Shown here: piece after piece, positions 18,814 to 27,201 of the stretch | Position numbering within the stretch: the first letter of the stretch is position 1 | Layout: the number at the start of each line of letters is the position of its first letter | Assembly (NCBI RefSeq): GCF_002860125.1 | Contig: NZ_PGVA01000005.1 | Coordinates: forward strand, 37,182 to 101,181 | Direction: 5' to 3' | DNA length: 64,000 bases | Source of the DNA: Bacillus canaveralius | Lineage (GTDB): Bacteria > Bacillota > Bacilli > Bacillales > Cytobacillaceae | Position numbers and translations under genes: made by a program | Notes under the pieces: generated by a model | What the model saw: the letters and a program-made list of their open reading frames with translations, nothing else | What the model was told of the DNA's origin: nothing | The model's database searches: none

Positions 18814-19212
18814 GTCCTCAGCTTGTTTAATCATATATTTTTCAATCCAATGCACCGCGTCATTATAGGGCGGTCTAGTTTTGTCACATGCTATAAGCAT
18901 AATAAATCTATAAACTTCATCATCGGGAACGATTAAATCATAGCCGTTCCAATCTAAGAAGGTAAATACTGATAAGTAAGCAGTTCGCTTATTACCATCT
19001 ATAAAACCATGACCACTAGCCAGGTAATATAAATATACTGCTGCTTTTTCCACGATTGACGGGTATTTTTCAAAATCTCCATAGCCTGCATATGGTATTC
19101 CTAGAATCCCTTCAAGTTTATTCTTTTCCCTTCCTGGCAAACCACCATATTCAGCAAGTGCTAAATCGTGTAGCTCTTCTACATCTTCCACATTAAGATA
19201 CTCAATGTGCAT
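18811..19212 (-). CDS. doc: Death-on-curing (Doc/Fic) family toxin
   Basis: A 133-residue Fic-fold protein with the active-site motif HGFIDGNKRTA near residues 68-78 (HxFx(D/E)GNKR). Doc-type members phosphorylate EF-Tu and block translation; AMPylation is the alternative for Fic relatives. The size and the VEKAAVYLYYLASGHGFIDG context fit the Doc branch. Its ATG overlaps the stop of a 48-residue gene by one base (TAATG), so translation is coupled, the usual toxin-antitoxin layout. The gene lies directly next to an orphan CRISPR array. Confidence 0.88.
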   Translation of the reverse strand: MHIEYLNVEDVEELHDLALAEYGGLPGREKNKLEGILGIPYAGYGDFEKYPSIVEKAAVYLYYLASGHGFIDGNKRTAYLSVFTFLDWNGYDLIVPDDEVYRFIMLIACDKTRPPYNDAVHWIEKYMIKQAED

Positions 19213-19358
19213 TAATTCTTACTTAGTCTCTCCAAAGCTTTGCCATTGCGTGCAACTGCTTTTGCAAAACTTGCTTGGACCTTCTTCTTACGTTCAGTTT
19301 TTTGAATTTTTCTGATAGCTGTTGTGTTCATTTTTTCGTCATCACCCTTCTTCTTCAT
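19212..19358 (-). CDS. Small basic antitoxin candidate for Doc
   Basis: A 48-residue gene with a perfect GGAGGTGTCCA ahead of ATG 19358 and a stop overlapping the doc start. The product is very basic (MKKKGDDEKMNTTAIRKIQ, then KKKVQASFAKAVARNGKALE) and short, without the Phd N-terminal DNA-binding fold. Position, coupling and size mark it as the partner of Doc. The central helix could insert into the Fic cleft as antitoxins of this class do, but that is inference. I do not recognise a named family. Confidence 0.7.
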   Translation of the reverse strand: MKKKGDDEKMNTTAIRKIQKTERKKKVQASFAKAVARNGKALERLSKN

Positions 19359-19639
19359 TGGACACCTCCCCATATACTTTCATATATATGTAAGCCTGTC
19401 CAAGAATAGAAATATTTAACCTGACTACTGGTAATTATTTACCCTACTTTACTATACTTTACACTAATAAACTATAGATATCTACTATTCTATGTGTAAT
19501 TCTACTAAAATATATAGACCATCGTATGATGTGTGAAGCGCCTATCTTATCTGTAAAGTGTTCTTCAATTCCTCGTGCTGTGTTTGAATCTGGACCAATG
19601 GTATTTAAATATTGCATAGTTTATGATTGTTTTTGAAAA

Positions 19640-19886
19640 TTGGGAGCATTTCTGCTAAGTATTCAGGCGTTTATAAGAGAGAAAGATAATTCGGGTTATA
19701 TTCCGTGCAAACTCATCATTATTTCTGCTAAATATTCAGGCCATATCGCGAAAATCTAATATCTTCTTCTCTCCTGGGTGCCAATCATCATTATTTCTGC
19801 TAAGTATTCAGGCCTAAGGATAACGAATCTAAATTAAAGCAGCTGACACGTGCCAATCATCATTATTTCTGCTAAGTATTCAGGCC
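19640..19886 (-). CRISPR. Orphan mini CRISPR array, four repeats, type V-B-like repeat
   Basis: Four copies of a 36-base repeat separated by three unique 36-base spacers. On the reverse strand the repeat begins GCCTGAATACTTAGCAG and ends GATGATTGGCAC. Copies: about 19640-19668 (degenerate), 19705-19741 (one inserted base, one substitution), 19778-19813 and 19850-19885 (identical). The leftmost copy keeps its 5' half (reverse-strand reading) and has lost the 3' half, as the leader-distal repeat usually does; so transcription is probably leftward with the leader at about 19887-19946. A 36-base repeat with a terminal GGCAC resembles Cas12b (type V-B) direct repeats. No cas gene is present anywhere in the window. 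Confidence 0.8.
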
Positions 19887-19946
19887 AAAAATCTATATTC
19901 TCATGTGACGTAGATATTCCAGTTTAAATTCTATTTCTGTTTCTCT

Positions 19947-20330
19947 CTATCTCGGAGTCACCGGTTTTACAGTGATCGCCGGTGAAGTAGTCGATAAGAT
20001 ACAACCTTCGAAATCCTCTGTTTTTATAAGTCCGAGGTTAATCGCGGACTTAATCTTTATATCATCCGGTTTTTTTACTACTTTAATGAGATCGGTCATT
20101 TGTAATTCCTCTAGCCTTTTTACTGTTTCTTCTTCATTAAATTTCTCTGTTTTTCGTATTTGCCTTTGGAGTTTGTAGCCATCTATTGTAATTTCACCTT
20201 TATCATTGGATCCAACCTGGTCATCAAAGTAGTGATGAAATGTATCCTTTAATTGATTCATTTCCAATTCAATTTCTTTTTTCTTTTTATTAAGCTCATA
20301 ATATTTGACCAGCATTTCTCCTGTTATCAT
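19947..20330 (-). CDS. Small coiled-coil protein of unknown function next to CRISPR array
   Basis: A 127-residue soluble protein: an N-terminal coiled coil (YYELNKKKKEIELEMNQLKDTF, residues about 10-32), a middle segment GEITIDGYKLQRQIRKTEKFNEEETVKRL and a C-terminal IKSAINLGLIKTEDFEG with a Pro/Thr tail. The layout recalls small phage or mobile-element proteins that measure a coiled coil against a beta hairpin, but I cannot name a family. The start chosen is ATG 20330, ten bases behind GGGGGGA; an upstream in-frame codon at 20366 lacks a site. It ends 60 bases before the CRISPR array and points toward it, so the array may share its transcript. Confidence 0.6.
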   Translation of the reverse strand: MITGEMLVKYYELNKKKKEIELEMNQLKDTFHHYFDDQVGSNDKGEITIDGYKLQRQIRKTEKFNEEETVKRLEELQMTDLIKVVKKPDDIKIKSAINLGLIKTEDFEGCILSTTSPAITVKPVTPR

Positions 20331-20411
20331 TCTTGAAAAATCCCCCCATAACAAACAGATATTCAATCATATGCGTTATGGGGAAAACTATTACATGAAG
20401 TTGAGCTTCAA

Positions 20412-20510
20412 TTAGTTTTGTCCTGGATAATCACAAAATTCAATAATTGTACCCTCTGTATCTGCTGGATGTGAAAGACCCCACCTTACAATCTCACATG
20501 AGGTTCCTGC
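20412..20510 (-). pseudogene. VOC-family C-terminal fragment
   Basis: A reverse-strand frame reads IVRWGLSHPADTEGTIIEF followed by CDYPGQN and a stop, the last beta strands of a VOC/glyoxalase-like protein. No start codon with a ribosome site and an upstream in-frame stop mark it as a remnant. Confidence 0.5.
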
Positions 20511-20588
20511 TCAATTGACTCTTAATACATGTTAGTGATATGAAAGGGGAAATTAGTGTATGATGAGAATATGCTTTTTTAAACAATT

Positions 20589-20640
20589 AAAATACCCAAA
20601 CGATAAAGGTCAAAAACCTTCGATCTTTGGGTATTATTTT
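20589..20640 (+). promoter_or_regulatory. Terminator/attenuator-like hairpin before ydcZ-like gene
   Basis: A long imperfect hairpin (arms AATACCCAAA and TTTGGGTATT with an inner AAGGT/ACCTT stem) followed by ATTATTTT lies 40 bases before the next start. An ATG at 20560 preceded by AAAGGGG could encode a leader peptide that runs into the hairpin. Confidence 0.4.
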
Positions 20641-20677
20641 AGCGGATTAGAATCAAAGGTCAAAGGGAGAGAAAAAC

Positions 20678-21112
20678 ATGAAATGGATTTTTCCGGTGCT
20701 ATCATTTATTGGAGGGGTGGCGGTCGCTTTTCAGGCACAGATCAATGGTGGATTAGGGAAAAAGGCAGGTGCTTTAGAGGGAGCTTTTATCTCGTTTGTA
20801 ATCGGCACTCTGGCTCTGTTCTTTCTTCTTCTATTTTTTGGAAAAGGAAATCTTGGTGCCGTTTTTTCTGTGCCCAAATGGCAGTTGTTTGGAGGTTTAT
20901 TGGGGGCGTTTTATGTCAGTGTAATGATTTTCGCTGTTCCTAATATCGGTGTTGCACCAGCGTTAGTTGCAGTGATTGCAGGACAACTGATCTTCGGCGT
21001 GCTTATTGATCACTTTGGATGGTTTGGGGGCAAACCTATTCCGATCGATACAAAAAAAATAATCGCGATGTTCCTGTTATTTTGTTCATTGTTTTTATTC
21101 AACCACAATTGA
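20678..21112 (+). CDS. YdcZ/DUF606-family DMT membrane protein
   Basis: A 144-residue integral membrane protein with about five helices, of the YdcZ (DUF606) branch of the drug/metabolite transporter superfamily. The start MKWIFPVLSFIGGVAVAFQAQINGGLGKK with the conserved QAxxNGxLG motif is the family hallmark, and GVAPALVAVIAGQLIFGVLID repeats later in the chain. The start ATG is behind GGGAGAG. Many members work as pairs of half-size transporters; only one is seen here. Substrate unknown. Confidence 0.85.
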   Translation: MKWIFPVLSFIGGVAVAFQAQINGGLGKKAGALEGAFISFVIGTLALFFLLLFFGKGNLGAVFSVPKWQLFGGLLGAFYVSVMIFAVPNIGVAPALVAVIAGQLIFGVLIDHFGWFGGKPIPIDTKKIIAMFLLFCSLFLFNHN

Positions 21113-21260
21113 ACTACCCACCACTTATTTTTCTAACGAAAATTTGAAGTGGGGGATTCCTGCGAACACCAGTGTATCCACCAGTTTTTTAGCGGGTTCT
21201 ACCCGTTCTCCCGACGGTGATTGCTTAATTATCTTGTACGTTGGCTTTCCACACATCTAA
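21113..21260 (-). mobile_element. IS200/IS605-family right-end debris
   Basis: On the reverse strand the sequence GCAGGAATCCCCCACTTCAA, a short loop and AAGTGGTGGG form a hairpin with an upstream GC-rich segment (GTCGGGAGAACGGGTAGAAC). This is the layout seen at the 3' end of IS200/IS605-type tnpB elements, where the guide-like RNA is made. No transposase remains beside it. Confidence 0.45.
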
Positions 21261-21377
21261 AACACTGAGTTCATTCAAAAGAGGATATATTGATTGTGTA
21301 CATACGCACTACAAAAGACTATTGACATCATAGCAAATCGACAACAGTAGGCTTGAAAACTAACATTTTCATGTCAG

Positions 21378-21408
21378 AAAGAGTATCGAAAAAATGATAC
21401 TCTTTTTT
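21378..21408. terminator. Bidirectional terminator
   Basis: Arms AAAGAGTATC and GATACTCTTT with an A-rich loop and a T-run on the + strand; on the reverse strand it immediately follows the stop of the small gene at 21407. Confidence 0.75.
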
Positions 21409-21580
21409 ACCGATCTGAATTTTTTCCTTTCTTTACTGCTTTACGAGTTAAACGTGCATTGTTTAAGCCAGTGTCGCTATATGAGTCATCACTATTTAAA
21501 CGACCCCCTATTGGTCCACCATCCATATCATCATTTTCTCTGTTTAGAGCGCTTTCAGGCCTGCTGTTCTCTTGTGTCAT
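21407..21580 (-). CDS. Small hydrophilic protein, unknown
   Basis: A 57-residue gene starting at ATG 21580 behind a perfect AGGAGG and ending in a terminator. The product is Asp/Asn/Gly-rich in the middle (RENDDMDGGPIGGRLNSDD) and basic at the end (RLTRKAVKKGKNSDR). No membrane segment. I do not recognise it; the composition fits small spore or stress proteins of Bacillaceae. Confidence 0.7.
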   Translation of the reverse strand: MTQENSRPESALNRENDDMDGGPIGGRLNSDDSYSDTGLNNARLTRKAVKKGKNSDR

Positions 21581-21661
21581 GGGCTTCCTCCTTGTAATGT
21601 GAAATCTCCCATATTATCTGCTGACAGCAAGTTTCCTATACTATCCTAATACCGCAGATAC

Positions 21662-21757
21662 TCAAGAACATTCGCCATGAACATCTCGTTTCGTGCCATT
21701 CTTATTCTTTAAAATGACAAACTTCAAACCATTGCCCTCCGAATCCTGAAATTTCAG
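21662..21757 (-). pseudogene. VOC-family C-terminal fragment
   Basis: Just behind the lyase stop, a reverse-strand frame reads ERLKFQDSEGNGLKFVILK, the FxDxEGN strand typical of VOC proteins, then runs to a stop at 21662. There is no start or N-terminal half. Confidence 0.5.
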
Positions 21758-21768
21758 TCGCTCATGAT

Positions 21769-23259
21769 TCAAAAAGAGAAATCTAATAATATGTTTCTTT
21801 TTTGATTAAGTTTCTCTACAGTTTGATGATACTCATCAAGTTGGCACCTGAGAGTATTCTTTCTTTCATTAATCATCCTCGTAACCTCTTTAGGGCTTGG
21901 TCCACCTTTTATGCTTCTAATCTCAACGAAATACTCTGGAGAAATAATCCTTTTCCACTCTTCTTCAGTTAATGTCACATCTTTAAATTCTTGGATCATG
22001 ATGTTTATGTCTTGAATATTCCAATCATACAATTCTTTTTGCTCACTTATTGTCTTCTTAGATATATAACTGGCAATAGAATGAGCTTTTCTGAATGAAA
22101 TCCCATAATCTCTTGATAATGTATCCGCTAGCTCGGTAATTGTAATACTCGATTTTTTAGCCATATTTTTTGAATGTTCATCATTAACCTTTAAAGTGAC
22201 GATCACAGCATTCATTAGTTTCATTACTCGATTTGCATTGTTAAATGCCCTGTAGAGATGGGGCTGCAAGTCATCCTCTGTATCAACAATGTCACCAAAG
22301 GGCGTGTTATGAACCATGTTTAGTGCCGCAAGCGCATCCCCAAATGCACTGCTAGCAATAGAGCGAGAATGTTCAATTGAAACTGGATTTCTTTTCTGCG
22401 GCATGATACTGCTGCATTGGACATAAGGATCTGCTACATAAAAAGTCGCAAATTCTCTTGTCACATGCTGGAGAAAATCCTGTATCCATCTTCCTGTATT
22501 GATCATGCATGTCATCAAAGCCGATGATGTTTCCAAAAGATAATCGGCACCTGCAATGGAGTCATACGAGTTTTCGATCACTTTGTCAAAGCCTAACAGG
22601 TCACATGTCCGGTCGCGGCTAATTGGAAAACCAGTAGTGGTAAGTGCCGCCGCTCCGAGTGAAGATTGATTAACTGTTTCATAGGCTGACCACAAACGTT
22701 TTACGTCTCTTTGCAAAACATCATAAATCGCAAGGAAATAATGTGCCAATGTTGTTGGCTGTGCAGGCTGCGTGTGCGTATAGCCGGTTATATATGTTTC
22801 TTTATGGCATTCTGCCTTTTCCAAGAGTGCATCACTTAATTGAAAAGAATTGCCAAGAAGTTGTAATAGATGCCCCCTCAGCACTAAGCGGTACATGGCA
22901 ATCCCCATATCATTGCGGCTGCGTCCAATGTGAATCTTACCTGCTAATTCGTCTCCAATTTCTTCACCTATTTTGGCTTCCATCATGAAAAATAAATCTT
23001 CAAATTGGGGCTGATAGAATAAAAGCTTCATATCCGTTTTAGCAACTTTATTGATGCCCGCTAGCATAATTTTCGCTTCATCTTCTCGAATGATCTGTTG
23101 CTCTGCCAGCATAATAACGTGGGCACGATGAATATCAAACATGACATGGAATAGGTAATCCCTCTGATCATTAAAAACGGGCATTAACAATTCTTCTGCA
23201 TACGTTTTTCCAGGAAATGATTCTCCTTCATTCTTAATAAACTCATGTAGCTTGCTCAT
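21769..23259 (-). CDS. Argininosuccinate lyase-family enzyme (not housekeeping ArgH)
   Basis: A 496-residue member of the fumarase/aspartase superfamily that should cleave a C-N bond and release fumarate. The signature SSIMPQKRNPVSIEHSRS lies near residues 285-302 with the catalytic Ser loop, GYTHTQPAQPTTLAHYF near 158-174 and GRSRNDM near 112. The protein is longer than ArgH (about 460) with an extra C-terminal helical tail. It is last in an operon with a ROK repressor and an iron/polyamine-type ABC importer, which argues against arginine synthesis. An EDDS-lyase-like role on an imported N-succinyl or aminopolycarboxylate compound is possible. Start ATG follows GGAGC. Confidence 0.8.
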   Translation of the reverse strand: MSKLHEFIKNEGESFPGKTYAEELLMPVFNDQRDYLFHVMFDIHRAHVIMLAEQQIIREDEAKIMLAGINKVAKTDMKLLFYQPQFEDLFFMMEAKIGEEIGDELAGKIHIGRSRNDMGIAMYRLVLRGHLLQLLGNSFQLSDALLEKAECHKETYITGYTHTQPAQPTTLAHYFLAIYDVLQRDVKRLWSAYETVNQSSLGAAALTTTGFPISRDRTCDLLGFDKVIENSYDSIAGADYLLETSSALMTCMINTGRWIQDFLQHVTREFATFYVADPYVQCSSIMPQKRNPVSIEHSRSIASSAFGDALAALNMVHNTPFGDIVDTEDDLQPHLYRAFNNANRVMKLMNAVIVTLKVNDEHSKNMAKKSSITITELADTLSRDYGISFRKAHSIASYISKKTISEQKELYDWNIQDINIMIQEFKDVTLTEEEWKRIISPEYFVEIRSIKGGPSPKEVTRMINERKNTLRCQLDEYHQTVEKLNQKRNILLDFSF

Positions 23260-23275
23260 AGTTTTCAGCTCCGAT

Positions 23276-24967
23276 TTAAGACAAGGATTGTTCGGCTTTC
23301 ACACCGAAAAACTTATTTGAAATAAAAAGAACTAATGCAATTAGACCAATTTGGATCATTCCATAGGCAGCAGCCTGGCCCATATTAAACATTCTCAATT
23401 GATTCATTATCTCAATCGAAATTGGCCGATTGGAGATAGTGTATAAAAGCACAGAAGTCGGGAATTCTCCGACAGATTCGACAAATGCCAGCAATGTTCC
23501 AGCTAAAACACCCGGCATGATGATAGGAAGGATAACCTTTCTAAACGTATAAAACCACTTTGCACCAAGGCTTCTTGATGCTTCTTCAATTGAGTCATCC
23601 AGTTGTTCCAGTACAGCATTTGTAGATCGGACTACTAGCGGAATGTGACGGATAAAATAGGCCAACGGCAGGATCCAAAACGTCCCGACAAGAATATTTC
23701 CGAATGAGAATACGTTTGGTTCGTTAAAGGCAAAGATGAGATTCATCCCTATAACGGTTGCAGGTAAAGCCCAAGGAATCATTACCAGTATGTCGACAAA
23801 GCTCTTCCCAATGAACTTCCGTTTGACAAGCACATATGATGTTAAGACACCGAATATTAAATTTCCCGCGGTTGCTATAAATGACAATAATAAACTGTTC
23901 TTTAAAGGTTTAAATATTTCCGGGTCTTGGAACAGTAAATGGTAGTTTTCAAAATTAAATACGGATGGATAGGTTTGCCAAGTCCATGTTCCATCTGGTA
24001 CTAAAGACAACAAGAGAATTGTAAAATGAGGGAGCAGTAAAATGACGACTCCAATAATGCCTGAGAAGACCAACATCCATTTCAAGACTGGATTATTCAC
24101 TTCACTCCGGTGGGCTCCAATTCCTTTTGAAGCCATCCGATAGTCTTTGCGATTTTGATACCAGCGCATAAACAATAAAAACCCGATAGAAACAATGGAT
24201 AAAATGACAGACTGAGTTGCAGCCACCTCCATGTCTCCATTAATTTTCGAAAAATAAATTTGCAGGCTCAAAACGCGATAGCCGCCTGCTAGAAGAAACG
24301 GTGCACTAAAAGAAGCCATCGATATCATAAAAACTAAAAGGCTTGCGCCAACAATAGCAGGCGTCAGTAAAGGAAATGTTACTTTCCAGAAAACCCTGGT
24401 TCTGCTCGCACCTAAATTATAAGCGGCTTCCTCTAGTGATGGATCGATTTTATTAATTGCTGAGGCCACCATCATATAAAAATAAACATACATTGTATAA
24501 GCGTGTACAACGAGAATTCCGGATACACCGCCAATTTTAAATGGCACTTCCTCCAATCCAAGCAAGTCCTTTATTGCATTTGGAATGAGGCCAGTTTCTC
24601 CGTACAAAAACATAAAAGCCATAACCCCTACCAGTGAAGGAAGGACGATTGGCATGATAGCGACAGTCGAGAAAAAACTTCTTCCAGGAAATTCGTATCG
24701 ATTGAAAATGAAAGCTAAAGGAATTCCAACAAGGGCGCTGACAATTACACTTAGAAGTGAAATATAAACAGAATTCCATAAGGCTTCTAAATTCGTTTTC
24801 GATTCCTGGGTGAAGAAATCTTGATAGTTTCGAAGATTCACACCTGATTCATTATTAAAGCTTTCTAGCAAAGTCCTTAATGAGGGATATAGAACGTACG
24901 CAACCAATACCAAGAGAACAGGAACCAGAAGTAGTAGAGTAAGTCTTGTATCGCGATTTTTTATCAT
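23276..24967 (-). CDS. ABC transporter permease, two fused domains (FbpB/ThiP-like)
   Basis: A 563-residue membrane protein carrying two permease domains in tandem, about 12 helices, as in FbpB, ThiP and AfuB. Each half has an EAA loop: EEAAYNLGASRTRVFWKVTFP near residue 178 and EEASRSLGAKWFYTFRKVILP near residue 462. It overlaps the ATPase stop by four bases (ATGA type) and ends 16 bases before the lyase, so the operon is tight. One polypeptide forms the whole channel. Substrate is not evident from sequence: Fe(III), thiamine, phosphonates and polyamines are all moved by this fold. Confidence 0.9.
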   Translation of the reverse strand: MIKNRDTRLTLLLLVPVLLVLVAYVLYPSLRTLLESFNNESGVNLRNYQDFFTQESKTNLEALWNSVYISLLSVIVSALVGIPLAFIFNRYEFPGRSFFSTVAIMPIVLPSLVGVMAFMFLYGETGLIPNAIKDLLGLEEVPFKIGGVSGILVVHAYTMYVYFYMMVASAINKIDPSLEEAAYNLGASRTRVFWKVTFPLLTPAIVGASLLVFMISMASFSAPFLLAGGYRVLSLQIYFSKINGDMEVAATQSVILSIVSIGFLLFMRWYQNRKDYRMASKGIGAHRSEVNNPVLKWMLVFSGIIGVVILLLPHFTILLLSLVPDGTWTWQTYPSVFNFENYHLLFQDPEIFKPLKNSLLLSFIATAGNLIFGVLTSYVLVKRKFIGKSFVDILVMIPWALPATVIGMNLIFAFNEPNVFSFGNILVGTFWILPLAYFIRHIPLVVRSTNAVLEQLDDSIEEASRSLGAKWFYTFRKVILPIIMPGVLAGTLLAFVESVGEFPTSVLLYTISNRPISIEIMNQLRMFNMGQAAAYGMIQIGLIALVLFISNKFFGVKAEQSLS

Positions 24968-26070
24968 GTTTCCTCACCACTCACTACTGGTATAATGCGA
25001 ATTTGATCTTCAGGGAGTTCGACCCATATCTCTTTTCCTTCTCTTAAATTCTCCAACTTGATGTTATTTAATAAATTCGCCTGCAAAAAGATACCATCAA
25101 TACTAATGCGAACATTTATTAAGGAGCCAAAGAAATCTACATCTTTTATACTCCCTTTTAAAACGTTTGACCCTTCCACCGGATTTTCATGAATTTTAAT
25201 GGCTTCGGGTCGAATCGAAAGGGCACTCTTGCCTTGATTCTCTTGATTAAAATTAAATGGATGATTATGTACCACTATTTTTTTCTTTTGAGGGCCGATC
25301 TGGGCTGTAACCTCAACCTTTTCTTCATTGAAGTCCTCAACTTCAACAGGTAAAAGGTTTATCTCTCCTATAAAACCAGCAACAAAATCGTTAGCAGGTT
25401 CATTATATATTTCAGATGGAGTGCCAACTTGGTGACATACGCCAAAATTAAAGACAGCAATCCTGTCACTCATTGAAAGGGCTTCAGCCTGATCATGAGT
25501 GACATATATCGTAGTAATCTTATATTCCTGCTGAAGACGCAAAATTTCGCTTCGCATCTCATCACGCAGTTTAGCATCCAAGTTGCTCAACGGTTCATCA
25601 AGGAGCAAAATTTCGGGCTCTATAACTAATGCCCTGGCAAGTGCGACACGTTGTTGTTGACCTCCACTTAGCTGACTCACTTGACGTTCTGCATATTTTT
25701 CAAGCTTTACCTTATGAAGCACATCATTTACCCGGGTTCTAAGATCATTTCCTGAAACTTTTCTAACCTTTAACCCGAAGGCGACATTTTCGAAAACCGT
25801 CATGTGAGGAAAAAGGGCATAGTTTTGAAAAACCATGCCCGTATTTCTTTTTTCTGGAGGTACACGCGTCATATCTTTATCTCCAAATCTTACAACGCCC
25901 TTAGTCGGATAGTAAAACCCAGCAATCATACGAAGAGTTGTCGTTTTTCCACATCCACTCGGTCCCAGAAAGGTAAAGAATTCTCCGTCTTTGATTTCCA
26001 AGTTTAAATGATCTACTGCGATTACGTTACCGAAGGCTTTTTGGACATTATCAATCTTTATTGACGCCAT
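24964..26070 (-). CDS. ABC transporter ATPase (PotA/FbpC-like)
   Basis: A 368-residue ATPase. Walker A FLGPSGCGKTTTLRMIAG near residue 33, Q-loop FQNYALFPHMTV, signature QLSGGQQQRVALARAL near residue 136, Walker B ILLLDEPLSNLDAKLR and the switch THDQAEALSM. The C-terminal TOBE domain (about 270-360) is the regulatory part of the PotA/UgpC group. It energises the fused permease encoded next, with which it overlaps. The upstream substrate-binding protein gene is 15 bases away. Confidence 0.93.
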   Translation of the reverse strand: MASIKIDNVQKAFGNVIAVDHLNLEIKDGEFFTFLGPSGCGKTTTLRMIAGFYYPTKGVVRFGDKDMTRVPPEKRNTGMVFQNYALFPHMTVFENVAFGLKVRKVSGNDLRTRVNDVLHKVKLEKYAERQVSQLSGGQQQRVALARALVIEPEILLLDEPLSNLDAKLRDEMRSEILRLQQEYKITTIYVTHDQAEALSMSDRIAVFNFGVCHQVGTPSEIYNEPANDFVAGFIGEINLLPVEVEDFNEEKVEVTAQIGPQKKKIVVHNHPFNFNQENQGKSALSIRPEAIKIHENPVEGSNVLKGSIKDVDFFGSLINVRISIDGIFLQANLLNNIKLENLREGKEIWVELPEDQIRIIPVVSGEET

Positions 26071-26085
26071 ACCAACTACACTTCC

Positions 26086-27186
26086 CTATTCTTTAATTTC
26101 TTTCTCACCGCTTTTAATATTTTCATCCCAGTGCTTCATCCAACCGTCACTTTGTTCCTGGAAGACTTTCCAGTCAATCTCCATGCTCTTAATCTCGGTT
26201 TCGGTGATCCATTCAGGCAGGTCTGTTACATCACTTCTGGTTGGGATTCGGTAATATTTTTCTGCTAATAGCTTAGCAGCCTCAGGTGAATTGACAAATT
26301 CATAGAAGGCTTCGGCTGCTTTTGGATGTGGCGCACCATTTACGATTGCGATTCCTTCTGTCAGAACTGGGGTTCCACTCTCAGGTATAATAAATTCAAA
26401 TGGATAGTTTTTGTTTTCCTTCAGCATTACTACATCAGGCATAGCCCATACTGAAATGCTGCCTTCCCCTTTAGCCACCTTGTTGTACATCATTTCAGGA
26501 TTTGCAGAATACTCTTTCGTATTTGCATCTAGTTTCTCTAACCACTCATATCCTTTTGAAGGATCATTTGAATCCTTGAAATCACGATAAATCATTGCAG
26601 AAAAGATTGTTCTCATTGTTCCCGAAGCCAGGGGATAACGGATGATGATTTCATCCTTCCATTTTGGATCCAACAATTCATCCCAATCCTTTGGGGCTTC
26701 CTCTTTTGTCAGTTCTTTGCTGTTGTACATAATAACTTCCGGTGTTTGACTCGTACCCGACCAATTCCAATCTGGGTCATGAAAACCGTCATCAAGGTTG
26801 CCTGCATATGATGGTTCATACGGGCTTAATAATCCTTCATCCTTAGCCTGGTCAAAGTTTGTGGAAGGGGCTCCCCACCAAACATCTGCCTGTGGGTTAT
26901 TCTTTTCCGAACGGATACGGTCGAGTACTTCTTGTGAACCCATATCCAGCCATTCAACGTCGACATCGTATTCTGCTTCAAATTGTGTTTCAAACTCTGA
27001 CAATATGTCCTTGCCATGTGGAGAATAAACTACGATTTTTTCTTCAAGCTTTTCTTCTGTCTTTTCTTCCGGCTTGTTTGATTTATCAGTAGTATTTGAG
27101 CTTTCCTCCGTGCCGCCACATGCTGAAAGCAACAAAGCAGCAGCAATCGTTAATGTGGTTAGGATGGACACCTTTTTCTTTTTCAT
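26086..27186 (-). CDS. Substrate-binding lipoprotein (AfuA/FbpA-like family)
   Basis: A 366-residue lipoprotein with signal KKKKVSILTTLTIAAALLL and lipobox LSAC (Cys23), followed by an acidic linker of about 30 residues and an extracellular solute-binding domain. EKIVVYSPHGKDILSEF starts the fold and KYYRIPTRSDV near the C-terminus corresponds to the region that holds metal-ligand tyrosines in iron-binding relatives. Such proteins bind Fe(III), putrescine, 2-aminoethylphosphonate or sugar phosphates. It lies 16 bases after the ROK gene and 15 before the ATPase. Its start follows AGGGGG. Ligand unknown. Confidence 0.88.
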   Translation of the reverse strand: MKKKKVSILTTLTIAAALLLSACGGTEESSNTTDKSNKPEEKTEEKLEEKIVVYSPHGKDILSEFETQFEAEYDVDVEWLDMGSQEVLDRIRSEKNNPQADVWWGAPSTNFDQAKDEGLLSPYEPSYAGNLDDGFHDPDWNWSGTSQTPEVIMYNSKELTKEEAPKDWDELLDPKWKDEIIIRYPLASGTMRTIFSAMIYRDFKDSNDPSKGYEWLEKLDANTKEYSANPEMMYNKVAKGEGSISVWAMPDVVMLKENKNYPFEFIIPESGTPVLTEGIAIVNGAPHPKAAEAFYEFVNSPEAAKLLAEKYYRIPTRSDVTDLPEWITETEIKSMEIDWKVFQEQSDGWMKHWDENIKSGEKEIKE

Positions 27187-27201
27187 TAAATTTCCCCCTA
27201 G

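Noticed and set aside
20560..20943. 127-codon + strand frame overlapping the YdcZ-like gene
   Set aside because: Only its first codons have a site; the rest is out of frame inside the transporter. At most it is a short leader.
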